Source: Misgurnus anguillicaudatus (Eukaryota; Chordata; Actinopteri; Cypriniformes; Cobitidae). Taken from it: a stretch of 64,000 nt of DNA. The notes under the pieces are model-generated. The model worked only from the letters and a program-made list of their open reading frames with translations. It was not told the origin of the DNA and ran no database searches. The stretch lies in assembly GCF_027580225.2 (NCBI RefSeq), contig NC_073357.2, positions 45,098,001 to 45,162,000 on the forward strand, in the 5' to 3' direction. Shown in pieces: positions 22,251 to 35,135 of the stretch (position 1 is its first letter; every line of letters starts with the position of its first letter). Made by a program: the position numbers and the translations under genes.

Positions 22251-24788
22251 GTCTCGTCTCAGTTTTTTTGGCTTACGTGACTTACACCGCTGCGTGTCTT
22301 TGATAGGTGGATGAATTTATAGCTTTTGGAATGCATTTGGAGCTGCGAAACAAGTGCATACAGTACATACTCAACCTGGGACGTGCATACAAGTGCATAC
22401 TTTAGTGCTTGTTTTTTATCTCATTTCATACAGGCAGTGACCTGGCTGCCCTAAGGGAAAGGTAAATGCTGGGGAACACTTATTCCTAATATGCTGACTA
22501 ACCTTGATCCAATGCCGAAACAGGCAGGCTGTGTACCTCGAAAAGATGAGCCGTCTAATGCACAGTGCCCTCACGGTTTGGTTTTACGGCTAATCTTATT
22601 TTTATAAAGATACTTTTAGTAAAAAAAATCACTAAATTTCACCTGGAGAGATTTTATGCAGCATCTGATACTGATAATCACCATCTCCTAATATTTGGTA
22701 GACAGCCGAAAAAATCCGAAAGGGTTATTTTAACAGTAATGCATTTTGGCTATTGCCAGTATAATGTTAAGGTGTCATACATTAGCAGCCATTCATTTAT
22801 ACCTCATCCAGGCCTGCTCCACCCCAAACCCACAAAACTTTACGGGCCCAAACCTGCAGTAGCAGTCAACTTCATACCTTTCCTAAATTTTTGCAAAGTC
22901 CAAATGCCAGATATTAATTTGCATGCGTTTGTGCTTTGGGGTTGTTTATGTAAGACTTAGATGTGATTTAAGATGTGACTCGAGACTTAAGTGCACGGCT
23001 GTTTTCTCTAAAGCCCGAGGTTTGCGCAGCTATTAGCAATATGAGGGAAGACAGGAATGATACCTGAAGGCTCAACTTCAAAGACGTCGAGCTTCTTTCA
23101 CTTGCTCGCTCAGTCAATCCATCAGCTGTCTGCATCGTCTTTAATCTGTTCTGCTCCTCTTGTGCCTGTTGTGTCGTGGGAACTGAAGGATGTGTTTGTG
23201 TGCTTTAGCCAGATGATTTGTACTGTATTTGTGGTTCCTTTGTTCATAACCACTTTGTCGGTTAAATGGATGATGGTACTTGTGTACGCAGAATTACTCG
23301 TACCAATCATAAGCTTCAAGATGAAAGATGTCTAGCTAGTAAAGAGTTACTCAAGGACAACCAATTCCTTGAAGAACAGATTCGCAGTGACACAGTGTGC
23401 CTGTTGTTCGGTCTATTGTGTGAAGTTAAGGCTGCAACTATAGATGCCCCACTGAGAAAGATATCTGCTGTCTGATGTGAAGGCAAATGCTGAAATTAAT
23501 CAGTAGCAAACTGCTGAAAAACCCTCTGCTGTGAAACATTGTACGAGTCCACAAAAGACAAATATAGTGACACCAGAAATATAGCGAGGACATTAATCAT
23601 TCACTTGTCAACTGTCTACATCGACATCTGTTGATGGGCCGTGACGAGGCGGCTCACCGTGTGCTTCTGTGACTTTGTGATCCAATACATTTCATGCATG
23701 GCCATGAACATGTATGCAAAGATGAATCATCTTTAAAAATGTGATTAATTTCATTTTTTGGCAGAGTAAACCTCTGCTTGGTAATTCAAGATGCCGCAAT
23801 GTTGTTCATTGTTAATGATGTGTGCCAGCAAACTGTGTGGTCGGAAAGAACAATGCGACAGATATTTAAGTGATTTAAGTTTTTAAAAACTCAATATTAC
23901 AGCTTATTTATTCTTTCTATTGTTTTTATGACTGCCGGGCTTTTGAGCTTTAAACTATTGACCCTGAATTGAATGAAGCGTTTTATTGACAGATCCCATC
24001 AAAGGCAGTGGAAAAACACAAAGCTTTTGTATTTGATGAAATTGCTCAAGTCTTTAGTTAAACGCTGAACCTTTTCTTTTGAATGATTGTTATTACCTGC
24101 CGATACCTAACAAAAGACTCTCTTTGTATTAATCTTCATTATTGCGCTGGGATGAGCGAGTTTACCCTCGTCATCATCTTGCGTAACCCTATTACGCAAA
24201 AGGCCAAATTCACTCGGGAGTGGGACGTTCATTGTGACATTCTGGCTACTCGGGCAGGTGGAGATCTCAGCAGCACGAGGCATGATGCCATTATGCTCCG
24301 TGCATGAGAAATGTGCAGGGAGCAGACAGGGATGGGGCAGGTTATGAACTTTTGCACACACGAATGTGTGCGCGCTTGCAAAAAACAGGTATAAATAGTC
24401 GTATAAGCATGCACATGCTCAGACACATGCAGACACGCGCGCTCAATCATCTCTCTGACAAATCACAATATGCTTCAGTAATATGGGATCATTTCGGACC
24501 AGCCGGTTCATTCAGTGCTCTAAGCTAAACATTAAAACGAGACAGTGAAACATCAATCACTGCTGGCAGGTGTGGAGTCTTCAAGTTTTTAGCACAAAAT
24601 GAATGTTTTGTGTTAAAATGTAAAGACATTCAACAAGTTAAAAAATATTTTTTTGTTTAAGTAGCAAAGACATTCATTTCTATTTACAATAGTGTCCAAA
24701 TGTTAACCTTATTAGTCTGCAAATTGCATAAAAGACTTTAGGATCATGCAGTTGTCTCTCTTTAACATCTAACTCCTGTGAGTACCCT
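22251..24788. other. intergenic, nothing recognised
   Basis: About 2.5 kb of mostly unique sequence downstream of igf2. Short ORFs on both strands (for example 22565-22960 and 23057-23335) show no domain, signal or splice-bounded conservation that I can identify. Confidence 0.5.
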
Positions 24789-24993
24789 CACTGAAAAAAA
24801 TGATTCATTCAATTTACTCAGTTTTTTTAAGGTAAGTGGTTGCAATCAATTTATTTAAGCTACATTTAAACAAAAAAGATTAGCAAAGTAAAATAAAATA
24901 AAAAACTTTTGTTTAAATGTAGCTTAAATAAATTGAATGCAACCGCTTACCTTAAAAAAATTTAGTAAATTGAATGAATATTTTTTTTCAGTG
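24789..24993. mobile_element. 205-bp palindromic MITE, copy 1
   Basis: Starts CACTGAAAAAAATGATTCAT and ends TTTTTTTTCAGTG. The two arms are inverted copies for about 85-90 bp (…AGGTAAGTGGTTGCAATCAA / …CAACCGCTTACCTTAAAAA) around a short A-rich loop. Transcribed, it would form a long hairpin. It is the same length as copy 2 at 25277-25481. Confidence 0.85.
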
Positions 24994-25191
24994 GCTGCAT
25001 GTCATATGTGGTATGTAAGTGTTATAGTGTTTACAATTATGTTTATTTTTATGTCATAAACCCACATTTCTTTTAAGTTTCTTCTGTAAAAAGCAGAGTC
25101 AATGAAATGTAATCCAATATTTATTCTCTTTGTAATATACATACAAAATATTTTTCATATTCTTACCAAGATATTATCAGGATATAAGATT

Positions 25192-25839
25192 CACTGTAAA
25201 AAATTCCATAGAAATAACAATTTTATTGCAGCTGGGTTGCCGGTAATTTACCGTAGATTTAAATGTATGTTATATACACTGAAAAAAATGATTCATTGAA
25301 TTGAATCAATTTTTTTAAGGTAAGTGGTTGCAATCAATTTATTTAAGCTACATTTACACAAAAAAGATAAGTAAAGTAAAATAAAATATCAAACTTTTGT
25401 TTAAATGTAGCTTAAATAAATTGATTGCAACCACTTACCTTAAAAAAATTGATTAAATTCAATGAATCATTTTTTTCAGTGATACTGACAAGAGTTTGTT
25501 CAAAGTTAAATACATTTTAAATATTAACAAGTCTTTATCTTTACAGAATAAAACTATACAATAACAGCCTCATGCAAAGCATTCTGGAAACCAGAAATCA
25601 TCATCAACCTTTTTCTGTTTTTTTTTTTTTTGCTTCAGATTTTGTTTCTCAGAATGTTTTGCTTGATGCTGTTTTTTTAGTTTTACTATGTAAAGACAAA
25701 GAGTTGTAAATGTTTAATGTTCATTTAACTTTGAACAAAATGTAACCAGTAAATAACATACGGTACATTTAAATCTACGGTAAGTTACCGGCAACCCAGC
25801 TGCAATAACACTGTAATTTCTAGGGATTTTTTTACAGTG
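25192..25839. mobile_element. CACTGTAAAAA-type MITE, copy 1, interrupted by another MITE
   Basis: Terminal inverted repeats contain CACTGTAAAAAATTCC and the internal GCAGCTGGGTTGCCGGTAA, mirrored by TTACCGGCAACCCAGCTGC on the right. The interior carries a second inverted pair (TTTACAGAATAAAACTA / TAGTTTTACTATGTAAAGAC). Removing the nested 205-bp element leaves about 440 bp, close to copy 2 at 34721-35135, which lies in the opposite orientation. Confidence 0.8.
25277..25481. mobile_element. 205-bp palindromic MITE, copy 2, nested
   Basis: Perfect ends CACTGAAAAAAATG / CATTTTTTTCAGTG (one base variable), with ATA on both sides (25274-25276, 25482-25484) as a likely 3-bp target duplication. It is inserted inside the element at 25192-25839. 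The arms are nearly identical to those of copy 1, suggesting recent movement. Confidence 0.88.
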
Positions 25840-27201
25840 TTGTTAAGACTATATAATCTGATAATTACATAAAATCTAGACGTGCTATGAAATAATGTTA
25901 TAACTCATCCCAGCTGAGATGTTCATTTATGCATTTCACAGACTTTTCCCACAGAAACATACAATGCATTTAATCTAATTATTTAATGCATTCTGTATAT
26001 AGTGCAGTCTATACAGTATAGTTTATTTAGTGCATTCTTGCATCAAACCCATGAATGGAGCATCACTGCCATGGCTAATGCATTGTTAATGCATGGACTA
26101 CAAAGGCTTCTGGACAAAAAAATCAACACATTAATGTGTAAAGAGTAAAAAAAATTATATGCTTTTCTGTGGAAGACATTTTGGACCGTAATGTAAACAC
26201 ATGCAACTTTACAATGTTTAAATTATATGGGTTATAATGAAATAAAGCATTGTGTGAAATATCTTTTGGGTCTTTTCACCCAAGGTATGATTTTATCAAC
26301 CCTATTTTATCAAGCTTATTTCTAAAGGAGTAAATAAATGATATTGTAGGTGATCACGTTTGTTGCCCGTTTTGCATTTGCCCTGGTATCACTCAGAAAA
26401 CCACTTGTGTGCTGTCCATGGTCCTGAACAATGATTTGTCGAGGTCTTATAATGGAAGTTCCAAGTAATGAAATGATTGACATAAACATTATGAAGGCAC
26501 ATAGATTTTAAAGTGACAAAGAAAAATTTTCTCTAATGCCACGCTGACTAATTTTTTGCTAAAACTGTTTCTCTTCCGGAACACAAAAATGTTTAGAGTA
26601 CCTGCAGAGTACCCAGATAAAATGCAATAAAACATGCAAAATTCTTAGTAAATTACACTCTAAAACTCTTTTGAGACATAACAGTCAGTTTTAATCAAAG
26701 TAAATCATGATTATTTTCATATTTATTTATAATCTTCTTACAAAGAATTGCTGAAACATAAAGTCCCCATGCCAATCTCTCTTTACCCCACAAAAGTCCA
26801 ATAGCTAAAACACCACTATCAGCTAAAAACCAAATTCAAATATTGACTTGTCTATGTCAAACATCCCAGTTCCCAGGCCTTCCTCTGATTTTTGGCAGGG
26901 CTATCCAGTAACCCCTAGAACATCTTTCCTTCCCTCTAGTTAATGTTAAACTTACTGGCAAATGAAAATCAAAAGAAAGAGGCACAAATTCATTTGTATC
27001 AGATTTATAAAAGCATGTGATACAACAAAATCTGTTTCTCATGATAATCACTTCTAAATGACTTGAAATGTACTAGAATTCACATTGAGAGGTAAGCTAA
27101 GAAACGTAACCCCCCCACTGAGTTTAATAGACATAAAGTAGGAAAACAATCCTTTTACCATAAAGTCATTAATGGTTAATGGTAACACATTTTAATGGGT
27201 T
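25840..27201. other. intergenic, nothing recognised
   Basis: AT-rich sequence with no supported exon or clear mobile-element ends. Confidence 0.5.
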
Positions 27202-27523
27202 GGTAACACTTTACAATAGGTTCATTAGTTAACATTAGTTGGCTACATTAGTTAACATTAACTAATAATGAACTGCACTTATACAGCATTTATTAATCTT
27301 TGTTAATGTTAATTTCAACAATTACTAATACTTTATTAAAATCTTGCTAACATTAGTTAATGCACTCTGAACTAACATGAACAAACAATTAAAGCTTAAA
27401 TTTTTATTAATACCATTAACAAAGATGAATAAATACTGTAACAAATGTATTGCTCATGCTTTGTTCAAGTTAGTCAATACATTAACTAATGTTTACTAAT
27501 GAACCTTATTGTAAAGTGTTACC
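27202..27523. mobile_element. hAT-like MITE (GGTAACACTTTACAATA family)
   Basis: Terminal inverted repeats GGTAACACTTTACAATAGGT / ACCTTATTGTAAAGTGTTACC are followed inward by TTCATTAGTTAACATTAGTT and its inverse. Flanks AATGGGTT and GATGGGTT form an 8-bp duplication with one mismatch. A very common type of fish repeat. Confidence 0.88.
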
Positions 27524-27531
27524 GATGGGTT

Positions 27532-28799
27532 TAAGCTACAGAAGTAGAGAAACAGGATATAGTTAAAATCTGTATTTTACTCAAGAAATTCCAGCTGTTG
27601 TAAATTAGTTGTTTTTAAGATGAATCCCTCACTCTACATCTTTTTTTTGTTAAATATATAATTGTTGATTATGAAATTATGTGATTTCTTTTTTATTTAT
27701 TTAATCAATATTTAATTAATTAATATTTAATCATGTTAATACACAATCATTAATGATTTAATAAGAAATGGTGACAATATTGTGCGAATAGATATAACTC
27801 TCCTCCAGGAAAGAAATAATCGATTATTTATAGGAATTTTGCCAGACGTTCACAAAAGAGCGACAGACTTTTCAAAGATGGCAACTTTCGCAATTTTGAT
27901 GGGGTAGACTCTTAAACAATCTGTCTTTGAACTTTGCTCTACACAGAATTCAGAACGTATGAACATAAACCAGATTAGACTTTGGTAGTATTGCAGCATT
28001 TCTAAGCAGAACATAAGAATCAGGCCATTCATTTTCTATGAAATTTCACTTATCTGTCAATATAAAACCTTTCTATTATAGTGTGCTAATGTATTTCATC
28101 ATACCCCACCAGGAACCTCAGTACGGCTATTCAACAAATAGGAGCTGCAAACTATAAAAACTGGTAAATCATAAAAATTTAAAGGAAATCTAAACAAAGA
28201 CCTAAGGTAAAGATATGGAAACAAAATAAATGACATCATATTTATTCTAACAAAATATTTAGTCATTTTAAAACATTTATTAAAACATTTTGAAACCAAT
28301 GTTGCATGCATGCGTGAAAAATAACAGTTTAAAAGATTTTAGATAATATGGGGTTCAATGTAAATCTACACAGAGCTGGCACACAATTGATAAAAAAGCT
28401 CCATGCGTTAAAGAGAGGTCAACCAAATGTCTGATATCACGTAAGTTCTTTGTTCAGGTACAGCTATTGATCCGCTGCAGTCATGTACATGTCATTTATC
28501 AGAATCTACATGCACATCCACATTCAGATGTGTTTGTTTTAGCTGTTCAAGGAAACACACTTAACAGTAATATGCATAGAGTAAATGGGAAGAAACTTTG
28601 CTCTGAAACTGGCCTTGAACAGATAGGACTATTTGATCATGTGGTGCACGGACCTGACGGACACTGATGAAACACGAGTCACATGGGAAAACAATGCAGA
28701 TGTGATGTCATCGATCATGTAACTCACTCGTGTATTAAAACATATTTGAATTTCTTTTCAGATTGATGATTTCCTGAGTGAGAACTAGTGAAGAATGGC
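27532..28799. other. intergenic, nothing recognised
   Basis: AT-rich. Contains a TTTAATTAATTAATATTTAAT tract near 27700. No coding exon supported. Confidence 0.45.
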
Positions 28800-28920
28800 A
28801 CGCAACAGTAGCAATGCAAAGGTCATGGGTTTGATTCCCAGGGAACACACGCTTTGGCAAAATGCCTTATGCACTGCAAGCTACTTTGAATAAAAACGTC
28901 TGCCAAATTTAAATGTATGT
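28800..28920 (+). mobile_element. tRNA-derived SINE fragment
   Basis: GGTCATGGGTTTGATTCCCA (B-box region) is followed by GGAACACACG and the family tail GCACTGCAAGCTACTTTGAA…AACGTCTGCCAAATTTAAATG. The 5' A-box part is eroded. Confidence 0.75.
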
Positions 28921-30750
28921 CTAACTATCCAAAAAAGCAACCTTTTACCCTTCGAATAAACGATTCTCAGCATCTTTCATGGCAAGCCTGTGACTGAAAT
29001 TCTGCGTTTTGCAGACACAAGCTGACCTTTTTGTGCTTTTCCCACTGCTTTATTTCACTTTTCTTCTATGGTGGACCACATGCCACCACCCCTTTGTGGT
29101 GTAACACATCTGCTAATTGTCTGCAATCTTTTCATCGTTTGGCACGAAGCTTTAAAAAGAGCAAGTAGGCCTATATCAGATTTCCTGACCTGTAGTGCAA
29201 CTCGCTCACAAAAACAAGTCCTGCGGTCTAACCTAGTAAAATTATTTTCTGCTTTTCCACGAAAACACCATTGTATGAGGTCAGTGAGATGCTGGGATAG
29301 GGATGCAGTTTGTTGTTTGGATGCCTGGTGGATGACATCAGTTCAACCATAGTTTTCCCTCAGCCTTCACAGTGGGAAGAATGATTTTCCATATTATTAC
29401 CTCTGCCTTGAAGGAAAGTCCCACTGATTCTGCACTACCGCGGCACCTCGTTTCACCTTAAGAGGTCTCTGTAAATGGCAAATAAATTGCACCCGACCGC
29501 ATGTAGCTGGACGTTTTTGTCCCGGGTGAGGAATAACAGCAGTTGTCGGGGCGCAAAACTATAAGTGCCAAAATAACCACAGCAGTTGATGGAGAGCTGA
29601 TTAGCAAGATAACAATTAAATATATGACAACACATGGATACATAACCTATAATTTACTGTAATAATATTTGTTCCAATCTCACGCGGTGCAATGTCGTGT
29701 CAATTTTTACAGCAGCTTTCCAAAGTTCACGCTCTTCTCCTGTAGAATGGATTTTTCCAGGACAGGAAACATCCGTCGTCCTATAGAGCGTGTGGGAAGA
29801 CAGCAGCCCTGTTTTTTGGCTCATGTCAGTTGTTTGTAAGCCTGTCCTCTTTTTATGAAAAAATACCAAGATGAAATTTGGCACGACACAGGCCGTTTTC
29901 CCGGGAGAGCAGTGTGGAGACATACGAGATGGTGGCAAAAACCAAGACACATGAATGCATACATTGTACTGGAGCTATACTGTATAATGGAACACTTTTT
30001 AGTGTAAAGGTTAATATCAGGTTGAGGGTGAAGGATGGAAATTCCATGTTGGGTTGATATTGGAGCGAAGGCTCGACAAAGGTTTCTGTCAAACGGCTGA
30101 ATGCGTTTTGGTTACATTCATCAGAGCAGAAACTTTGAGAGAGCAGCCAATTTTATAAACTTTGAATGATATTTTTCCAAAAAATATGAAATACATCACC
30201 ACACAAAAACAGAAGCATGTAGGACAAAAGAAGTTACTTAAAATTTATGTGAATCACTGCATCATTCTCCATTTACTTGTATTATGTAAAAAATGAAGAG
30301 CGCCAAAGTGTGTCTGACATTTTTTCTTGTAAATAAGCATTTTTATCAGGCTCTTATGTTTAAGGTTCAGTGATTTCAAAACCCTAAATGTACATGCACA
30401 AATCTCCACTTCTAAAAAAGTCTCCAGTCGTGCTTCACTGTCCTTTCTGAATAAAGGTAAAAGGCGCAAACATTCAGTCAATGTCCTAATATTTTTGTTA
30501 ACTCTTGGACCATAACGTACGTGTGCTATAGTTTAGTTCTTCTTCCATGGACTTATGCTTTTGCTAAAAGACTTTTGCTAAAAAATAATTCAGGCGTTTA
30601 ATGAATTCTGATAAAAAAATTTAGAATGTCCTGAGGTCGGGTATTTGATGAATGTGTGCATGCCGTGCGCATTTGGTCAATATTAGCGCCCCCTAAATGC
30701 CACCTAAAGCGCCACCTAAATTATATTTTTCAAATTTGATGCTTTTTACA
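28921..30750. other. intergenic, nothing recognised
   Basis: About 1.8 kb of unique-looking sequence. Several sub-100-residue ORFs, none recognisable. Confidence 0.45.
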
Positions 30751-30753
30751 TAA

Positions 30754-31459
30754 TGTTGGGTACACACTAAAAGATTTTTTACATCTTATAAGATTTTCAA
30801 AATGTGATAGACCACAAACATGAGGATAGAAAAATCCTAGATTTAAGCCTATACTGTGCCATGATGTGTCAAAGAAAGCACAGCACACACAAACAGATTT
30901 TTAATCAGAGTCTCGACTGTGAACACAGGAAATCTTGCAAAATCTCGCGTGACTATAGAATAAGCATGGCGGACGATATGCAATTTCAATGATAGTGTTT
31001 GGAATAATTTTCACACAAAATTCAAGAAAAAGGGTTTGGGTGAAGTCGTGGAGACAGCGGAAACATGGTCTGTACAAGTTCACTTTGCATCAACTTCACT
31101 TTGTGCTGCGCCATGACTGATTCCGTCTTCCATCATCTCACTTTCTGATTGGATATTATTTCGTTTCACGTGATAATCTCAAGAGCGTGCACGCGTTTGT
31201 CCTTGGGGTTTCCCCACACATCAGGATTTCTGATCGTAAATATAAAACATGTTTAACATTTACGATTTGCGATCGCCAATCGGGGCATCTCCGACGTTCT
31301 TGCAATCATGTGCGGACACTCTTAACACACCTCACACCAAGGGGAAATCTTATAAGATAATCTGTAGAACCATCAAGATAATCGGGACATAGCTAGGATT
31401 GTCGGACGGGGGGAAATCGCCCAAAATCAGCCTGATTATCTTTTGGTGTGTACCCAGCA
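30754..31459. mobile_element. Harbinger-like MITE with TAA target duplication
   Basis: Ends TGTTGGGTACACACTAAAAG / CTTTTGGTGTGTACCCAGCA are inverted with few mismatches. TAA flanks both sides (30751-30753, 31460-31462), the duplication expected for PIF/Harbinger elements. No transposase. Confidence 0.8.
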
Positions 31460-31462
31460 TAA

Positions 31463-32218
31463 GCTACAAAGTCATGAACAAGATAACCTTACAACAGACA
31501 ATAAGAAAAACTTTATTTTAGGATCTCTTAAAGGGCCCTGTCTCTGGTTTCCCCAGAATGTGTCTGTAAAGTTTCAGCTCAAAATACACCACAGATCATT
31601 TATTATACGATGTTGAACATGCAACATCGTATTTAAAAAATGCAATGAAAAACGCACTGTTTTTGTGTGTGTCTCTTTAAATGCAAAGAAAGCTGGACTT
31701 CTTCTTATTACATTTACATAACATTTACATTAGGCATTAAGCAGACCCTTTCATATAGAGATTTAAAAAGTGAGGAAGGAAAGCGGGAAAATTTGTCATT
31801 ACCCAGACAACATTGATATGTGGACCCCACGTGGGTCCTATCTAGGCAGCATGGGTTCCATGTTCCTGCTCACTGCTACAACACATTACGCTTGACAAAG
31901 TAATCCTGCTTCAAATGTTTTTAGTTGTAAATTTTTCCACAGAATATAATATCATATTTCATATAATCTTTGCTAAAATAGGCGTTCTTTTAAAATTACA
32001 ACTATAAAAATGATAAACATTTAAACTGCAAGAATTCCCGCTCAGGCGCAAGGATACAGTTTCTACAGAAGCAGCAGGAGTTCCTCACAACTGTTACGGG
32101 TAACATTTGTGTACACTTGTAATTTATTCATGGATGAATCAAAGCAAACGTGCAAGGACATTTAATGAGTTTGGCTGTGGAAGCTTTGGAAGTTCTTCAT
32201 AAAACTGTTGAGCAAAGA
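31463..32218. other. intergenic, repeat debris
   Basis: A fragment resembling a SINE tail (ACATTTACATTAGGCATTAA near 31727) and a GTGGACCCCACGTGGG palindrome near 31820. No gene seen. Confidence 0.35.
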
Positions 32219-33139
32219 TTAAAGGAATAGTCAATTTTCTTACAGTAAAAGAAAAATCCAGATAATTTACTCAGCACCATGTCATCCAAGATGTCTTTCT
32301 TTGTTCAGTCGAGAAGAAATTATGTTTTTTTGAGGAAAACATTGCAGGATTTTTCTCATTTTAATGGACTTTAATGGACACCAACACTTAACACTTAACT
32401 CAACACGTAACAGTTTTTTTCAACGGAGTTTCAAAGGACTCCAAACGATCCCAAACGAGGCACAAGGGTCCCATCCAGCAAAACAACTGTCACTTTTGAC
32501 AACAAAAATAACAAATATGCACTTCTAAACCACAACTTCCTGTCCAGGTCCGGTCCAGCGTGACCTAACGTAAATGCGTAGTGACGTAGGGAGGTCACGT
32601 GTTACATATATAAAATGCACATTTGCGGACCATTTTAAACAACAAACGGACACAAAGACATTATTTAGTATCATTCGACATACAACAACGTCGGAACGGT
32701 CCTCTTTCTCAACACTTGTAAACACTGGGGCGGAGTTTCGCATTCGTCCTCTGTGACCTCTTGACGTCATGACGTATTGCGTGAGGTCACGCTGACGCTT
32801 TCAGGACCGGACCTAGACGAGAAATTGTGGTTTAAAAGTGTACATTTGTTATTTTTCTTGTTAAAAAATGACAATTGTTTCACTAGATAAGACCCTTATG
32901 CCTCATTTGAGATTGTTTAGAGTCATTTGAAACTCCGTTGAAAAAACTGTTAAGTGTTGAGTTAAGTGTTAATTGTTGGTGTTTATTAAAGTCCATTAAA
33001 ATGAGAAAAATCCTGCAATGTTTTCCTCAAAAAAACATAATTTCTTCTCGACTGAACAAAAAAAGACATCAACATTTTAGATGAAATGGTGGTGAGTAAA
33101 TTATCTGGATTTTTCTTTTAAGAAAATTGACTATTTAAA
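32219..33139. mobile_element. foldback element with arms of roughly 300 bp
   Basis: The left arm from TTAAAGGAATAGTCAATTTT is repeated in inverse on the right, ending at AAAATTGACTATTTAA. The arms stay colinear through AAAAATCCAGATAATTTACT, AAATTATGTTTTTTTGAGGA, CACTTAACACTTAAC and CGGTCCAGCG/CCGGACC. The middle (about 32560-32800) is unique, CpG-containing, with TGACGTCA-type and GGTCACG motifs. Confidence 0.82.
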
Positions 33140-33375
33140 TGATGATCAGAATTAAGACCATCTCCATCTGTTGTTTTTAAGTCCCAAGTATTTTAAGAGT
33201 TTGACTTCTTTCATTGCTTGTTTTAACTGATATTTACCGAACATAAATTATGTTGCTTTTATTGGTTATCAATTTTAATCAAATACTGTATATTATTTAA
33301 ATAAATATTTTAAGTAGCTTACAATTAAACATTAAAGATATAATTATTAAATAATCACGGATCAGTCTAGTACCC

Positions 33376-33600
33376 ATTAAAAACCCATACTGGGCCTTGG
33401 TAAATAAATATGTGGGCTTCATTAGGTGGGGACAATATGGGCCCTATGTGTGTTGCCCAGCTGGGCCCCACAAGCTCCACTCAGATTCTATATCAAATTC
33501 ATGTGGGTTAATCCAGGTGGGGCCATAGGGGAATCCATGGACAAACCCATATAGGGCCCACATAGAAAGCCCATAATGGGCAAACCTTGCAGTGTTGGCT
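33376..33600. repeat. GGGCCCA-rich degenerate repeat
   Basis: Many copies of TGGGCC/GGCCCA words (CATACTGGGCCTTGG, ATATGGGCCCTATG, AGCTGGGCCCCACA, ATAGGGCCCACATAG). The vocabulary resembles that of the larger element at 45753-47709, so this may be a diverged relative. Confidence 0.5.
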
Positions 33601-33889
33601 GGGTACGTGCATCTTCTTAATATGTGTAGAAAAATAAGTAATAATGCATAATATATAATAATAATATAAATATAAATAATGAATAATAATATATAATGCA
33701 GATAATATTATAATATCAAATATAATCATGTACATTTTCTATATTAACATTATCATACACAATATAATTATAGCCTATTTGATTATACGTTATTATTGCG
33801 TACAAGGGGTTTTAGGTTTTCTTGAATTTTTGCGTACATTTAGAAGATATATTGATACAAAAGTTTTTGTTGAAAACATCTGTACACAC

Positions 33890-34020
33890 ATCTCATGCAC
33901 AAATTTGTGCGTACGCATGGTTAGTGAATGAGACCCATTGCTTGTGTGCGTACGCATGGTTTTATAAATCTCAATATTTTTTGGCGAATGCTATTTTTGG
34001 CTTTTGTGCGTACATAGACT
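33890..34020. repeat. short repeats of TGCGTACGCATGG
   Basis: GTGCGTACGCATGGTTAGTG and GTGTGCGTACGCATGGTTTT lie about 50 bp apart, with a third GTGCGTAC at about 34006. The palindrome TGCGTACGCA is typical of the ends of an eroded fish repeat. Full borders are not seen. Confidence 0.45.
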
Positions 34021-34141
34021 TTTAGTCAGTCCCTCCAGAAAAACGTGATTATGTGATCGCATGATTCAATGCATAATCAGCCAAAGTCTGCATATTTATG
34101 CGGGGGCTGCATTTTTTCAAATATATATCCCACATATTCCA

Positions 34142-34336
34142 CACTGTAAAAAAGCAGCCCGAAGTTAAAACAACTTGGTTTTGCAAGTCAATTCAAACTA
34201 CTATTTTAACTTTTGGCTTAAAAAAGTTGACATAACTTATAAATTCAAGTTGAAATTGTTTAACTTAATTCTTTAAGTTAAAGTAACATAAAAATATGTG
34301 TTGATTTGACAAAAATGCTGCGAAAATTTTACAGTG
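34142..34336. mobile_element. short CACTGTAAAA…TTTTACAGTG MITE
   Basis: Inverted ends CACTGTAAAA / TTTTACAGTG, with an interior rich in AAGTTAA/TTAACTT words. 195 bp, non-coding. Confidence 0.7.
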
Positions 34337-34720
34337 CATCGCATTTTTTAAGAAAACGTGCCACAAGATCAAGGATTTTTGCCTGCAACAAAAAAAAATT
34401 TTTTTTTTAAAGGACTGTTTAGTAAGAATCCTATGCACCTGCTCTCTGTTTCTTTCATACCTTTAACTTCTTTAAAACCCTTTAGCATTCCTGAAAAAGG
34501 CTAAAAAATGCCTAAAAAGGACACAAATTGTACCTGCTGTATTGATTGTATCTTAAAACAGTTTACATAATTCGAATCACAAGAATTTCAACTTTCCAAA
34601 GATATGTGACATTTTTAGCTTTTTGTTAGGTTACTGTCAAATAATGCAGTGTCCCTCCCACGGTACACTGGAATTTTACTTGCTTTAATTCTTTTAAAAT
34701 CATGTAACTTGCTAACACTT

Positions 34721-35135
34721 CACTGTAAAAAAATTCTGTAGAAATTGCAGCTGGGTTGCCAGTAACTTACCGTAGATTTCAATTTATGTTTTTTACTGGC
34801 AACATTTTGTTCAAAGGTAAATGAACATTAAACATTTACAAGTCTTTGTCTTTACAGAGTAAAACTAAAAAAACAGCATCAAGCAAAACATTCTGGGAAA
34901 CAAAATCTGAAGCAAAAAACAGAAAAAGGTTGATGATTTCTGGTTCCCAGAATGCTTTGCATGAGGCTGTTATTGTATAGTTTTATTCTGTAAAGATAAA
35001 GACTTGTTAATATTTAAAATGTATTTAACTTTGAACAAACTCTTGCCAGTAAATAACATAAATTTAAATCTACGGAAAATTATCGGCAACCCAGCTGCAA
35101 TAACATTGTAATTTCTACAGAATTTTTTTACAGTG
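34721..35135. mobile_element. CACTGTAAAAA-type MITE, copy 2
   Basis: Same family as 25192-25839 but uninterrupted and inverted relative to it. Ends CACTGTAAAAAAATTCTGTA / TACAGAATTTTTTTACAGTG. Subterminal GCAGCTGGGTTGCC / GGCAACCCAGCTGC. Confidence 0.85.

Noticed and set aside
24789..25481. A two-unit direct repeat resembling a CRISPR-like array
   Set aside because: Eukaryotic MITE copies with transposon ends and a target duplication. No array structure.
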